Source: Tetrastigma voinierianum
Lineage: Eukaryota; Streptophyta; Magnoliopsida; Vitales; Vitaceae
Length of the DNA: 64,000 nt
Assembly: GCA_016808115.1 (NCBI GenBank)
Contig: JAEQBH010000651.1
Coordinates: forward strand, 124,001-188,000
Direction of reading: 5' to 3'
The notes below the pieces were generated by a model, which did not search any database, was not told the origin of the DNA, and worked only from the letters and a program-made list of their open reading frames with translations. The position numbers were made by a program, and so were the translations under genes. Of the stretch, positions 45,678-57,612 are shown in pieces (the stretch's first letter is position 1; each line of letters begins with the position of its first letter).

Positions 45678-47012
45678 TGATTAGTTTCAAAGCGCTTATT
45701 TTTTGAGCCCTATTTATTGTAGGTTTGAGCGCCAGGTACTAATCTCAACCGAATTAACCCGATTTTGCAATATTAAGGTCCCTTGCTATTCTACTCAAGC
45801 ACCGACGTGGCTAATTTTGTAGTTTTTGCAAGCTATTAATGCTAAGATTTGCTGTCGGGTCTGCAAGCACGGAAGAATTACCGCAGTCGAACTCAACATT
45901 GGCATATCGAATCATGAAAGCAAGGAGTGTGTTTGCGAGAAAGAAGAGAGCTTAATTTTCAAGACTCATGGTGCAAATTCGCACCTGGGTGCGAAATTGC
46001 CATTTCCTGCACACTGTTCATGTTTCCTACTTTGACCCTTGACCCCTTTTCCCCATTTTTCGCCTTCCTTCATGTATCGCAGAATCGAGGTATTTTTGTA
46101 TTTTTCTCTTATGAGAGCTTTATATGTTTTCAAACCCTTGCAGAGAGGGGGATCGATTTTTGGACTACTTTCGTTGGGTGAAATACAGAGCACTGGTAAG
46201 CTTTCCCGCTGCTTTCCTTTTTCTTTCATTTTCTTTTCTTTTATTTTTCGGCCGCAAACACCCCTGAGATGACACTCAAGGGATGGTCACAACCCCCCCC
46301 TCCATCCTTGAAGAGGAGGGCTACTGGGCTTTAGAACTAAGGTAAACTGACGGTTCTCACGTTTTTAATGCTAGCATTTATGTTCATTTATGCTTTTATC
46401 TCTCACTCTAGGTTAAATCGCTTAAATATATCCTTCGATTAACCTCAGATTTGGCAAGCTTTTTTTTGGGTTCAATGGATGCTTAGTATTTCATCCACCG
46501 ACATCCTATTTAGTCAGCTTTTCTATTAGCTATCAGATGGTAGATTTAGGATGTGTTTTACCGTCTCGGGACATTTATGCTCATTAAATGCCATATTTCA
46601 AAAGGAAAAATTATTAGGGTTCAGTTTTAATAGTCAAATGAAGATCCAGTTCGGGAAATGACTATAGGTCATCCTCCCCAACGCGAGGAAAAGGACCCGA
46701 GAACCTTTCATTTGCCTTAGACTGCAACCCAAGAGGTCCGATGCTTCAAGGAGTTCCTCTTTCATATCTTCCTGTTCGCCATTTTCGGGGCCTCATTAAA
46801 CATTTCAACCCACTGTTTTTACAAAACCTTAAAATCCAAACCGAATTCACCATTTTGAGCCAACTGCAAATCATTTACACGAAGAAAACCCATCCCTATG
46901 TTCGACCCTAGAACCACTATACTGCAGTAGCTATGCTACGGCAGTATGAGGAATTAGGATTATAAATTTTGTTGATTCAAGCACACCTACTTGCTGCACG
47001 AATCACCTCCCC
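45678..47012 (+). repeat. 3' LTR of Athila-type element E
   Basis: Partner of 38226-39530. It lies directly before the resumed Copia C reverse transcriptase text. Confidence 0.78.
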
Positions 47013-47640
47013 TCTGGAAAATCTGCTATCTAAGCAAATGGGTTTAGGCGATCAAGAGTCGATCATGCACCATGATCGCTACAAGGCTCGCTTTATCGCT
47101 GTGGGTTTTACCGTGGAGTATGGATCGATTATGATGAGACTTTGCCCTATGGCCTCGACTTTCTCCGTCATGACTCGACGCTGCCATCGCGCCTAAATGG
47201 CCAATCTTTCATATGGATGTCAAAAATGTTTTTCTTAATGGTGAACTCTCAAAGGAAGTCTATATGAAGCTTCCTCCTGGTTACTCTCACCCTCCAAGGT
47301 TCCCTCACAGAGTATGTCGACTATGGCGAGCACTTTATGGTCTTAAACAAACTCCTCAAGCATGGTTTGCAAAGTTCAGTTCTACTATATCTCAATATAG
47401 TTTTTCAGGCAGTTCTTTTGATATAGCTCTTTTTTTGAGACGATCTAGTCATGGTATTACTATTCTCCTCTTGTATGTCGATGATATGATTATTATAGGT
47501 GATGATATGCAGGGTATTTAGGATCTAAAGCATTTTCTTGGTCTTCAATTTGAAATGAAAGATCTCAGCCCTCTTAATTACTTTCTTGGTCTAGAAGTTT
47601 CTTCTTCTACAAATGGTTATTATCTTACCTGTGCCAAGTA
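47013..47640 (+). pseudogene. Copia C reverse transcriptase remnant
   Basis: Text resumes at the 'SGKSAI--KW' codons, then 'DRYKARFIAVGFTVEYG', 'MDVKNVFLNGELSKEVYMKL', 'PPGYSHPP', 'RLWRALYGLKQTPQAWFAKF' and the active-site block 'LLLYVDDMIIIGDD'. From 47213 to 47518 the frame is open and keeps the YVDD catalytic site. Stops and frameshifts occur on both sides. It then continues 'HFLGLQFEMKDLSPLNYFLG'. Confidence 0.9.
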
Positions 47641-48129
47641 TACTTCGATCCGATTTCAAGCCAAAGATAATCCACAGCAAGATAGTCGACACACCTATGA
47701 GTATAACCGTTGCCTCAATTCTCATGATGGCAAATCACTATCCTGATGCCTACTCCCTCTACGCATGCCTTTATCGAGCTCCAATCTATCCTCCACTATT
47801 ACTCGGGCCCCGACATTCCGCATGTTTGTTCATGTGGTCAATCGCTTTATGGCTACCCTTAGATTCCTTATTATCATCGTTATCGATTCTTCAATATTTG
47901 AAAGGCACTGGTATTTCGATGGTCTACTTTTTCTTCATTCTTCATTCACCTTCGCTATTATCTGCATGCGCATCACAGCGCATCCTAATCGATCGGTCGA
48001 TCTACTACAAGTGATATTGTTTTCGGTGATTCTCTTTATCTCTCGGAGAAGCAAAGAAACAAACAATCGCGTTTACTGGCTCTAACACTACTATTAATAT
48101 AAAGCACCTACACCTACTACAAACGAACT

Positions 48130-48366
48130 TATTTGGTTATGTTGGTTACTACAGTGATTCGTAAGGCTGGGATTGATCCACTTCAACTAAATCCTGTCCG
48201 CGATAATCGGGTTGCTATTCAAATTGCTCATAATAATGTCTTCTATGAACGTACTAAACATATTAAAATTGATCGTCACTTCATTCATCTATCCGCCCAG
48301 TAGCACACTCACACTCCAAACCACCGTGACGCTGTTGATATCTTCACCAAACCAATTTGAGGGGGA
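48130..48366 (+). pseudogene. Copia C RNase H end and polypurine tract
   Basis: Frames give 'IAHNNVFYERTKHIKIDRHF' and 'DIFTKP', the invariant end of Copia polyproteins (NPVFHERTKHIEIDCHF, DIFTK). The purine tract caatttgagggggatg leads straight into the 3' LTR at 48367. Confidence 0.88.
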
Positions 48367-48540
48367 TGTTAGATTATATTCATGGCAAGTTAGTTTTATT
48401 ATGTATGGTAATTTCAGATTTTTTCTTAGGTTGTATAGCCTAGCCTATATAAGGCCTCCTCTTGTAAATTTATAATCATACTTATAACATATAAGATTTT
48501 AATGAATAATATGACTTAGAGGTTTGAGAGTGATTTAAAC

Positions 48541-50900
48541 CAATAAACAGTTCTCTAGTCAATGAGTATTATTAAGATTATATTTTATCATTCAAAATGA
48601 TATATGAAGGATGTGTTACAAGGAAACGACCATCTTATTTATCTGGACCAATGGCGCTGCCTCGAAATGATCTATACACATCAAACATGGCTAATCATAA
48701 GATATTCCACATCGGTATTTAATCCCCTCACGTACCTAAAAGTGATAACCACGAACATAATTATATTCATAGCAGCCAAACTCAATACCACTTGTTAAGA
48801 AATGAGATATTACAATCATCTCATCTACATATTCGTTGGTATGATTATCTTATATCATCTTTGATTTTATTTCATAAGTAAAAAATTAAATATAATTAAA
48901 ATTATTTAAAATTTTATATATTTTGATATTACTTGATTAAGTATTAAATCTACTTTTAGGTACTTCCAATTGGGAAGCCCGCCTGGCACAAGGCCCATCA
49001 AGTCCACCCATTCCATCGTCCCATGCGTTGAGCCATAAGTTTTAAAAAAAATTAAAGCATGTTCGATTTGTTGACCAGTCAACAGACTCATTAATTAGGT
49101 CCGATGTGGATCACGGGCCTAATGTCTACGGGCAGGACGGCCCACACCATAGGGATGGGCTTGTTGCTAAGGTGTCACTTGCCCGGGACGAACTTGATGA
49201 ATTTACATTAAAATAAATATATTTCATAAATAATAAAAACATTATAAATTTTGTTGTGGCTTAAGTATTAATATTAATTTGGGCATCCCAGGAATGTCAC
49301 ACAGATCTATAAAAGTGAATGTGGGCCCATCTAAGAAGTAACCTTAAAACAACAGTAGAACTTCTGGGTTGAAAGATTGAGCAGCAGCAACCTCCATTAC
49401 TTAGGACATATGGCCCAGTGTCGGTGACCATATTCAATGGCCCATCAAACTTTTCGCTGACCCATGATGATTCAATGTTTCTTCTTGCTTTTCCTTTTAA
49501 AAAGCATATTTACCATGCTTAAGTTAAAACCCTACCCCCACTCTCTTTTTTTTTTTTCTTTTTTTTTTTATAGCCTTTTTTCTTTTACCAAAGAGAAATT
49601 ATTTTTTTTTTGTCATTTTAACCTTAAATCACATTTCTACAACTCTCTTTATCATTTTCTTTTCAATAAATTGATTATTTCACATAAATCTAAGTTTTTT
49701 TTTATGATTTTATCGTCTTAATTTATTCATTGCCACGATTTTATTATCGACTTATTACAAGATGCGCGGTTGTATCATCTAAGCATAAAGACGATTCAGA
49801 CAATTAAAAATATTATATCAGACGACAAGACATCAAATCACGATCAAGCCGAGCATGCTTATAAAATTATAATCATATCATATTCTAGTCATTATAGAAT
49901 TATCAAATATATAGGTTTTGTACTGATTATTTATTTTATTAACTTAGATGTTACATCTATAAAAATTTTAACTAATTTGATTTTATGTTTCTATCTAATA
50001 CATTACTAATTTGAATCAATAAATATTTTAAAATATATTTTTTGACATGTGATGTTAATTTTCTAAAAGTACTCTTTCCCTTAATTTTATAAAGATAAAA
50101 ATATTTTTTTAAACAAAGTAACAGACAGCTACTCTCGATATCCCTTATCTTCAGCATTTTTTTGTTTTAAAACATCAAGAATGTTTATTTATGTTGGAGT
50201 CCTCATGTGACTTCCGGTCGAATTTTATATTCTTGTCACAATTTTTAATCTACATTCTTTTGGATGCTCTTAATTACCTAAATGCCCAATTTGTATTCTG
50301 ATTTTATCTTAAATTTTGATTTAATCCAATATTTTATTTTTAAAATTTCATTTAAATTGCCTTAAAGTATATTGTGCTCTATTTTTATTTTAAATTTTTT
50401 TTAAATATAAAAATGTATTTATTTAATCGTAGTATTGACAATTTGCTAACCAAACATAAATTGAGAAAATAATTACAATAAATCATGCCTAATTTTAGAT
50501 ACATCAAGGGAAAAGTAGTGAATGTGACAGATAAATGACATTGAAAGGGGATTCTAACAATAAAATTAATCTGATCTTAGGAAGCATAAATTTAGACAGG
50601 AATGAGGCATGTGGTCCACAACACATTTAAATTTTTATAAAATGATTATATGATTTGATAAAGAAAATGGGTACATCGTCCCTATTGGTATCCTCCAATC
50701 CTTCCTTGTCACCAATTGATACATATATTAAAGGCAATAAATTATATGAAAATTATTGTATTAAATTTTTATATATAATTAAAATCAAATGAAAATTTCA
50801 TATTTTATGTACATAATTTATACATTTTTAATTGTAGTTTCTTATTTTACTTGTGTTTGGTAGTGATGGTGCTTTTTTCAATTTTAACCTACTAGAGCTG
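48541..50900. other. AT-rich intergenic DNA
   Basis: No gene is supported. A block at about 49600-49800 resembles 56735-56890 and the MITE-like structure there (tttcacataaatctaag and ttatcgtc words). The rest is ordinary AT-rich spacer with long T runs near 49540-49610. Confidence 0.5.
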
Positions 50901-50903
50901 CAT

Positions 50904-51450
50904 TGAACTCCCAGAGGCTTACCATTGCCTCCTGACGCGTACCCCCGCAAAAACAAGCAAACAGTGCCGGATTTGGCTACGGGGCTCACCCACGTCTCGA
51001 CGCCTGCTCGGCTTTTTTTCCTAGCAGGTTATAAGATCAACTCCGCTGCGAACGGCGCCTTAACAAAGATACGCTCCAAGGCACCTTCACCGAATGGGGA
51101 AGTACTCTCAGATTTATACTAAACGATCGCGATAACTTTCCTACCACGACGACACGTGACAAGATCTTTCCTCGTTGTAGACGACACGACATTCCTCCCA
51201 CGCAGGATCCTCCGATCCGTGAAACCGATTATCAGCGTGATAATTGATGGGCAATAATTATTGAAATATCCACTTTCCCGATCGTGGAGACGCGCCGCTT
51301 TCCTCTACACTGACTCGGCTACTAATCTTTAAAGGCAGTCGCCTCGTTTCAGCCCGTGATTCGTGATACCATTAAGGGTCTATCACCAGTAACGTACGCT
51401 TTTAATCCCGACAAGCAGGCTCCGCGCGCTTATTATTTCAAACCCCATCA
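50904..51450 (+). repeat. First LTR of the GC-rich element
   Basis: Matches 56053-56614 with many indels. Ends aaaccccatca. The left edge is approximate. Confidence 0.7.
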
Positions 51451-53879
51451 ATACTCCCGCCTCGAATTACAAAGCCGAAATGCGAGCAAAGGCCAGCGAT
51501 TCGCTTATCTGGACAACCTTATGATACCCACTGGCTACTCAGAAGCGGGTTTGATTAGGCTTTGTCGCCGCTCCAATGTCCCGTGGATAATGACGGCTTC
51601 TCGACTAAGGCTTATTTCCTTGGCTGCGGGCTCTTAGCTTCCTTAAAACGTCCAGCTCCCTAACCGCTTTTCCGTGACCTTGTCTCTTATTCAAGCTTTT
51701 TTGCCTCCGCAAGCCAGGGCCTCTTTTTTTTTTTTTTCTCGAATTTTGCCTAACTATTTGCTCAAAGACTCCGCTTAAAGGGTCCTCGATATCTCTCTGG
51801 GGCCGTGTCCTCGCCTTGTTTCCTCTCGGCCTTGTACTACTTCTTCCTCCTCCGCTCTTTTGGTTTCAAGTCTCAGGAGGCCTAGTGGCACGCCAATTTG
51901 GGTTCTACATTTTCTTCGATTTCCCCTTTTTCTACTTACTCTAAGATACCTCCACGGGTCCCGGGCCACCCTCTGCTTTAGGGAGTAATCCTACCGGGAG
52001 GCGTCTAAGGTTCAAGGCGAACCGGGGGAGCCCGCGATAGCCATTATGGTGGACCACCGTCAAGTTCGGAGCCTTTCCCTGGAGGTGGTGGTGTTTAAAA
52101 TTAATGAAATTCCTGTGATCCTAATGCATGATAATATTTGAGTGGCCGCCATAGCTGCACGCCGAGGCCATGCGCCTACCAGTCGAACTCTTTAGCATCA
52201 TGGTGAGATTCATGTCGCAGAGGCCCCCCAAGCCATGGGATCCAGTTTGGTGCCCCGACGTGCCAACCACTCACGTCAGTCCAAGTGCCCAAGATGTGTG
52301 CTTTTTTTGAGGTGGCGTTTCGAGAATGGCCTTCCTGTCCCCTTTCGTGATCCTTTATAAAAGGGTTTTGCGAAGATTTCAATGTCTACCCTCTCGCCTT
52401 TCCCCAACTTCCTGTGTTCTCAGGACAAGTAATATTTTTAGTACAGAGTCTGGTGGTTCCTGGGCGATTGTCCTACTCTTAGACTCCCTTCAGCTGAGCC
52501 GTCGACGCTTTTATATCTCCAAGCCGCCCAACACTAACGCCAATATTTCGACCTTCCATCTTCGTGATAAGACTGTGGCGAACGCTTATTTCTTCACAAG
52601 GTCACATCGGGGAGTACAATCCTCGATCAAGAGGACACACTCATGCTTCTACCGGGCCAAGACTACCCCCAGAACTTACGTGAGCCTCCTTCGCTCCGGC
52701 TCGGTCTCCGGTTTTCTTCAGTTAACAGTAGATATTTTCGATATTGTTTTGCCGCGACGGGCCTTCAAAGCCGGGGACTCGATTCCCGATCCCGTGACGG
52801 CAGCGGTCTCGGGCTAGTGAAGGCGCCCGCGTGCCTATTCCGGGTCCATCCAAAGGTCCGGCTTATTCCCGGGACCGGGTCGATGCGAGGCCCCGCCCAC
52901 TTTCCCGAGATCTCTCCTCTCCGTCACGAGGCCCCGCCTCCGTGTCTTCCTCACTCTTTGTTTCAGAGCCCCTTATCCCGGGTCCATACCAGGGAGAGCT
53001 TCGGGCCCGCCTGGAGGTGCTAGCAAAGAAGAAGAGGAGCGTGAACTTAAACCTCCGAGCTCGCGAGGGCCGCCCCCCACGGCAAGATCCCAAAGGTGGG
53101 AGCCTCTTCCGCCTCTCGTCCGCCGTCTGGCCGGGAAACTTTAGGAGGGCGGCTGAGCCCTCAGAGGTCTCTTCCTATTTCTAGCCTCAGAGTCCCACGT
53201 CACGAGGCGCCACGCGCCCTCCTGCAATGTCAGATGAGGTGACAGGGAATCGTGATCGCTCGAGGTCACAGGCACCCGATGACCTCGTCTTCGCGCGTTA
53301 TAGAGCTCACGGTCGGGCCTGGCTTCTCCATCCCCGCTGCGGACTCCACCGTGAAGGTGGATGCCCCGCCGCCGAGGAGGCTCGCTTTCTTCGCTTCAAG
53401 GAACCGCCTTGTAATGCCTGGGCGCTTTCACGATCTTTTCTTTATTGTTTCAATTCTCGTTAGCCGACTTTTTTGCTTGCTTAATTTTTTTTCGAAGGTG
53501 GCTACTTGTGCGTAAAGGCTCGCAAAGGAGGGCCACTTATCGTGGGCTCAGCCAGTACGGTGACTGCCTTAAGGCGCTAAGGCTGCTTCCGACCTCCGGG
53601 TGAGGGTCGGGTCTTCAAGCCCAGAGCAAAGGACTTGACTGGTGAACTCATGAAGATGTTCGACCACAAAGCATGCTTCGGTGGAGAGGGCGCGCAGATA
53701 AAGAAATGAGCCCGGAAGGACGCGGTCGCCAAGATGAGCTGTAATCGTAATAACTTTCAACCATTGTAACATAGTTGTTTCATATTTCTTTCAGGAGTAT
53801 TGATGTGCATGGACCCAAGTGACCATTTTACCTCGCATGTGGACCACCTTGGTGGTGGTCGTCAGACGATGTCGGGATG

Positions 53880-54050
53880 TGTCAGACTAAGTGTAGCCCC
53901 GCAAAGGAGACTCGCCTGATTTTCACACCAGTCTTGGAAAAGGCACTCAATGGACGCGTTCGTTACCCGACATCCACTTAATATTCCGCGGCCGACGGCC
54001 ACCAATCTGACTTCTGTGGACGTACACGCTGTGGTCTCCCAAAATGAGCA
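53880..54050 (+). repeat. Fragment resembling the end of the F-family LTR
   Basis: gcaaaggagactcgcctgatttt, tacccgacatccac, accaatctgacttctgtgg follow the same order as 42070-42176 (aaaggagactcgcctcgattttt, cgcccgacattcac, accaatccgacccctg). It may be a further insertion inside the GC-rich element, or the two elements may share LTR ancestry. Confidence 0.55.
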
Positions 54051-56052
54051 CTAAACATATACCGACCACTGTGGCAGATTTTTCTCCCGAGAACCATCAT
54101 AGTGGCGCTCCAACTGGGTTCTAGCTTCTCCCCTTCCAATGCCCATTTCATTTAAAGTCATGCGAAGATGATGCTCTAATGCAGCCTGTCAACAAGGACC
54201 CCCGTGTGGATCGCTTTATCGGCTACTATGGCTTTTATCATGCGGGTCGTCACGGATGTCATGCCTTCCATGTCGGTTTGAAAAGGTTATGGTAGTATCC
54301 AGCCGAGGAAGTTTGGCTATCAGTCAGACTTCTAAGGCTTCCCTCGATCTAATCAGGTAAGTGGGCCTTCCTACCGAGCTCGACTCTCCACTCCTTCGTA
54401 AAACCCCGAGATTACATGGATTTCTCCAAAGGAGGTCGGAGGCCGAACTGGTCACTGATGAGGTGGTGGTGGCTAAACTGCTCCTCGCCTCTTCTCGAGG
54501 CCAATGCGAATCTGCTTGAGATGCCTACGCTTGACGTATTCAATCTCTTTCTACCTGGATGCAATTATCCTGCTCGTCCCATGACCTGCCCGGAACCCCA
54601 TGCATTTTGTATCGCTCTTTTAAATTGGTCTCGACTTCATCTAGATGGCCACCCCAGCCTCCCATGTCAGACTCGTGAGGATCCCACACTCGAGGCCATC
54701 GAGGGGTGTAATGGTGGTGAATACTGGCCGTGCAGCTGTGACGAGGTGGTCCCTCGCGATCTCCCGACATTCCTCATTTTATCGGATCGCCTCTCGCCCT
54801 TCCTTACTCCTCTCGTGATTCATTCCTCAGACCCGCTTGTTTCTGTATCGTTTTTTTATCGCCGCTTCTTTCCTTTCAGTAGAAGAGCTTTGTTGACAGA
54901 GGCATTTCCTCACCGTTGATATACTTCTCCTGCCATGAGGACCTCGACCATGCTGGGCTCAAGGGTTCTTTTTGATAAGAGAACATTGTGCCTTTCTTCG
55001 GATCAGACCCTAAATTTCTCGCAATGAAAGCAAGAATTACTAACTCGTCGAGAATATCTTACCTTCAATCGATTCGTGTTGAACCTTGAACATACACTGT
55101 GGCCCGCGAGAGCCTCCGTTTTTACAATATAATAAGAACTGCCTTCCTCAGACGTCCTCGTCCATAAATGAGAGACGAACAGAGGATAAAAGCTCCTGCG
55201 GAACGTATGAGATTAAGGCGGCGAGAGTCTATTAAACCAAACAAAGGTCATTCTTTTTGAACATGGATAGGCCAAAGGCCTCAGATCGACGGTCCCGATA
55301 TCCAGCGCTCCATCCGATTAGATGTATCGAGGTGGCCCGCTGGTCTGTCTAATCGAACGCCTGATATGCAGATTCTAAACTTCTCATTTCGAAGAGGGAA
55401 ATGCAAAGACCCCAAATGCGGAATTTGGGATTTGGTTTGCTTGCATCAGTACGCCCATGGAGACTGAGTTCGCTTTACCGCTTCCTTCAAAAGCATTGAC
55501 ATTGATGTCCTCTCGAACTTCGCCCACAATCGCCTCCACTCCGCCGGTCAAAGACATCGAACGTCCTTCAGCGGAAACGACTTCATTTCTCCCTCATCAT
55601 GGCCATTCTTCTCCTGGGTTGCGGCGACTACGCTCCCCCGGTGTGGTCAGTTTCTCCTTCTCTATCCGCCTCTCGACGAGGGTCGAGGTGTTGCTCTTCT
55701 CGAGTAACAAGATTCGCCTTTCTTTGAGCCTATCGTGTCTCCCCTGGGCAGTTTTGTATTTGTTCTGATGAGCCATTTCTCAAATTCTTTTAAAGAATTG
55801 TTTATTTATGGACGCAGAGTGCCTCCACTCATCCGTGTTGGACCTTCGCATAGTTTCTAAATGTGGCTCCTGAGGTCTGGCTCCACGCCTCTGGCTAGTT
55901 CAGATCCTCGCGATCAAGGCCCTACTTCAGGTTAAGTGAGTTGATACCATCACGCCGAGGTCAACTTTATTTGTAGCGACCAGTCGCCCTACGACTCCGC
56001 GCCAAACTCCGACGTATCAATGCTCAAATCTTAACCCGCCGCCTGGAGCGCC

Positions 56053-56614
56053 TGAAATGCTCACAGAGCCTACCCCACTGCCTCTGTGACGCTGAGCCTC
56101 TCGCAAAAACAAGAAATGCAAGATCTACAGAAACCACTGCATTGCTGCCTCTCCAATGACTAAGTCGGCCTACCTATGCTGGTATCAACCCGCTAGCACG
56201 GTGTAAGCTACAAGATACGTCCCAGACCTTCATGTATAAGGTACTGTATTTCCACACTGTCCCACGGACATGCATAACTTCTTCCTTCCTACTGACGATT
56301 TACACAAAATAATATCTTTCCTTGTTGGAGGATAATACAATATTCCTCCCATTGGGTGAGAGATTTCCTTTCCTTATCGTGAAACCGACACGCGATAATC
56401 AACAAGAATAATTACGAAATATCCTACTTGGGATTCATGAGATTTATGTTTTCCTCTACTGATTCTCATTTATCACTTTTAGTTATGAAGTTGTCTTGCT
56501 TCGGCCCGCCGTATTTCCGTGGTTCCCATCACTGCTCCAGTATATGATCGACCCGCTTTAATCCCGACGCGCCTCGCTGCCTCGCCTTACGCGCCTATTA
56601 TTTCAAACCCCATA
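56053..56614 (+). repeat. Second LTR of the GC-rich element
   Basis: Partner of 50904-51450. AT-rich spacer resumes immediately after aaccccataa. Confidence 0.7.
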
Positions 56615-56790
56615 AGCTAGTGTTTGTTTTTTAATTGAATAAAAAATATAATTTTTTTGCCAAATTTTACTCTCTTTTTTTCTCAACCTTTTATTTTAAC
56701 CACTCATCTTCCTTAAACAAATATAAGGTGATATTTTTGTCATTCTTTACTGAAATCACCTATATATATCTTTTTAAAAAATATAATTAT

Positions 56791-57612
56791 TCCACATAGA
56801 TATAAGTTTTATCTTGTTTTTCTTGATTTTGTCGTCTTGTTACGACGTTTGATTTTGTATCGTCTTGTTACTGTTATTGTTTTCGTCATTTTATCGTAAT
56901 TTTTATTTCAGGTGTAATCGATTCTCAGCGAAGAAAGATATTTGATCAAATGTTAATAACAACCGACACATCATTTCTGTATGATGTAAAAATTTGACTC
57001 CATGGGTATTTTAATGCTAATGATTATTATAACCTATTTAACTCAGATGTTATTTCATCATCTATAGTTTTTGGTAACTTTGTATATGTGTTTCTATTAA
57101 TAGATTTGTATTTGTTAGTTTGAATTATTAAAATTATTTTTTTTTAAAAAAACTGAATAAAAAATTTAAGAAGATTAATTTTTTAAATATTAGAAAGTTA
57201 CTTATTGATATCAATTAACAAAACTAGAATGATCAACGGGTTCATTTTATTTATTTTTTTGAAAATATATAATTTTAACAATATAAACATACAATCAAAT
57301 TTAAACTTTAGAGAATGATGCAATATCAAAGTTTATAATATAATGAATTAATTAAAAGCTTACATATTTGATAATCTTATAATGACTGTAATACATATAA
57401 CTTCAATTATGTTATATATTGATGATCATTATTTGATTTGTTATATCTTTATGATTAAATATGATTTATCGTCTGAATCACCCACATACTAATAAATCTT
57501 GCAATAAGACAATTAAAAACTAATTGTCGTACAAAAACGACACAATCACACATCACAACAAGTCAATGATGAAATTATAAAAAATAAAAACTCAGATTTT
57601 TGTGAAAAAAGG
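56791..57612. repeat. Inverted-repeat (MITE-like) structure
   Basis: The left arm (ccacatagatataagtttt then gattttgtcgtcttg) is matched, in reverse complement, by the right arm near 57560-57612 (tttcacaaaaatctgagttt, then atttcatcattg). Identity is moderate, over about 50 bases. The interior is AT-rich and non-coding. A third related arm lies at 49670-49720. The family is not identified. Confidence 0.45.

Larger units (their letters stand above)
38226..47012 (+). mobile_element. Athila-type Gypsy element E inside Copia C
   Basis: LTRs of about 1.3 kb (38226-39530 and 45678-47012) match over long stretches (agagctttatatg, gctagcatttatgttcattt, accatttcgagccaac-type). Inside are an Athila/Tat-type gag and a retropepsin. 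Past a degraded primer-binding site (agcgctattgccgg) the order is LTR, gag, [F2], protease, non-coding, LTR. Reverse transcriptase and integrase are missing. The Copia C text resumes at cctctggaaaatctgctatc. LTR edges are approximate and the flanks acagg/tctgg only loosely match. Confidence 0.82.
32996..48540 (+). mobile_element. Copia element C, interrupted by F1 and E
   Basis: Short LTRs (32996-33179 and about 48367-48540) share aagttagttttattatgtat and ggtaattt. Between them, gag remnants, integrase (34600-35771), linker (37827-38225), RT (47013-47640) and RNase H (48130-48350) occur in Copia order on the plus strand. Without the inserts the element is about 4.7 kb, the normal size for a Copia element. 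It begins 170 bases after the UGT stop codon, so it sits in that gene's 3' flank. The right end is approximate and no clean target duplication was found. Confidence 0.85.
50904..56614 (+). mobile_element. GC-richer LTR-bounded element without recognised polyprotein
   Basis: Direct repeats of about 550 bp (50904-51450 and 56053-56614) share cgcaaaaacaag, ataactttcct, cgtgaaaccga, gataatcaacaag-type, ccgctttaatcccgac and the end tttcaaaccccat. They bound 4.6 kb that is clearly richer in G+C than both flanks and carries many CG dinucleotides. Open frames of 120-170 codons occur (52326, 54416) but show no known domain. It fits a large non-autonomous LTR element or a thoroughly decayed Gypsy element. 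The orientation is assumed. Confidence 0.68.

Noticed and set aside
52326..52817. 163-codon frame in the GC-rich element
   Set aside because: No domain; overlaps other frames of similar length, as expected from stop-poor GC-rich DNA.
52863..53093. Arg-rich frame on the minus strand
   Set aside because: Composition effect of CG-rich DNA; shadow of plus-strand frames.
54416..54919. 167-codon frame in the GC-rich element
   Set aside because: No recognisable domain or partner frame; kept only as part of the element.
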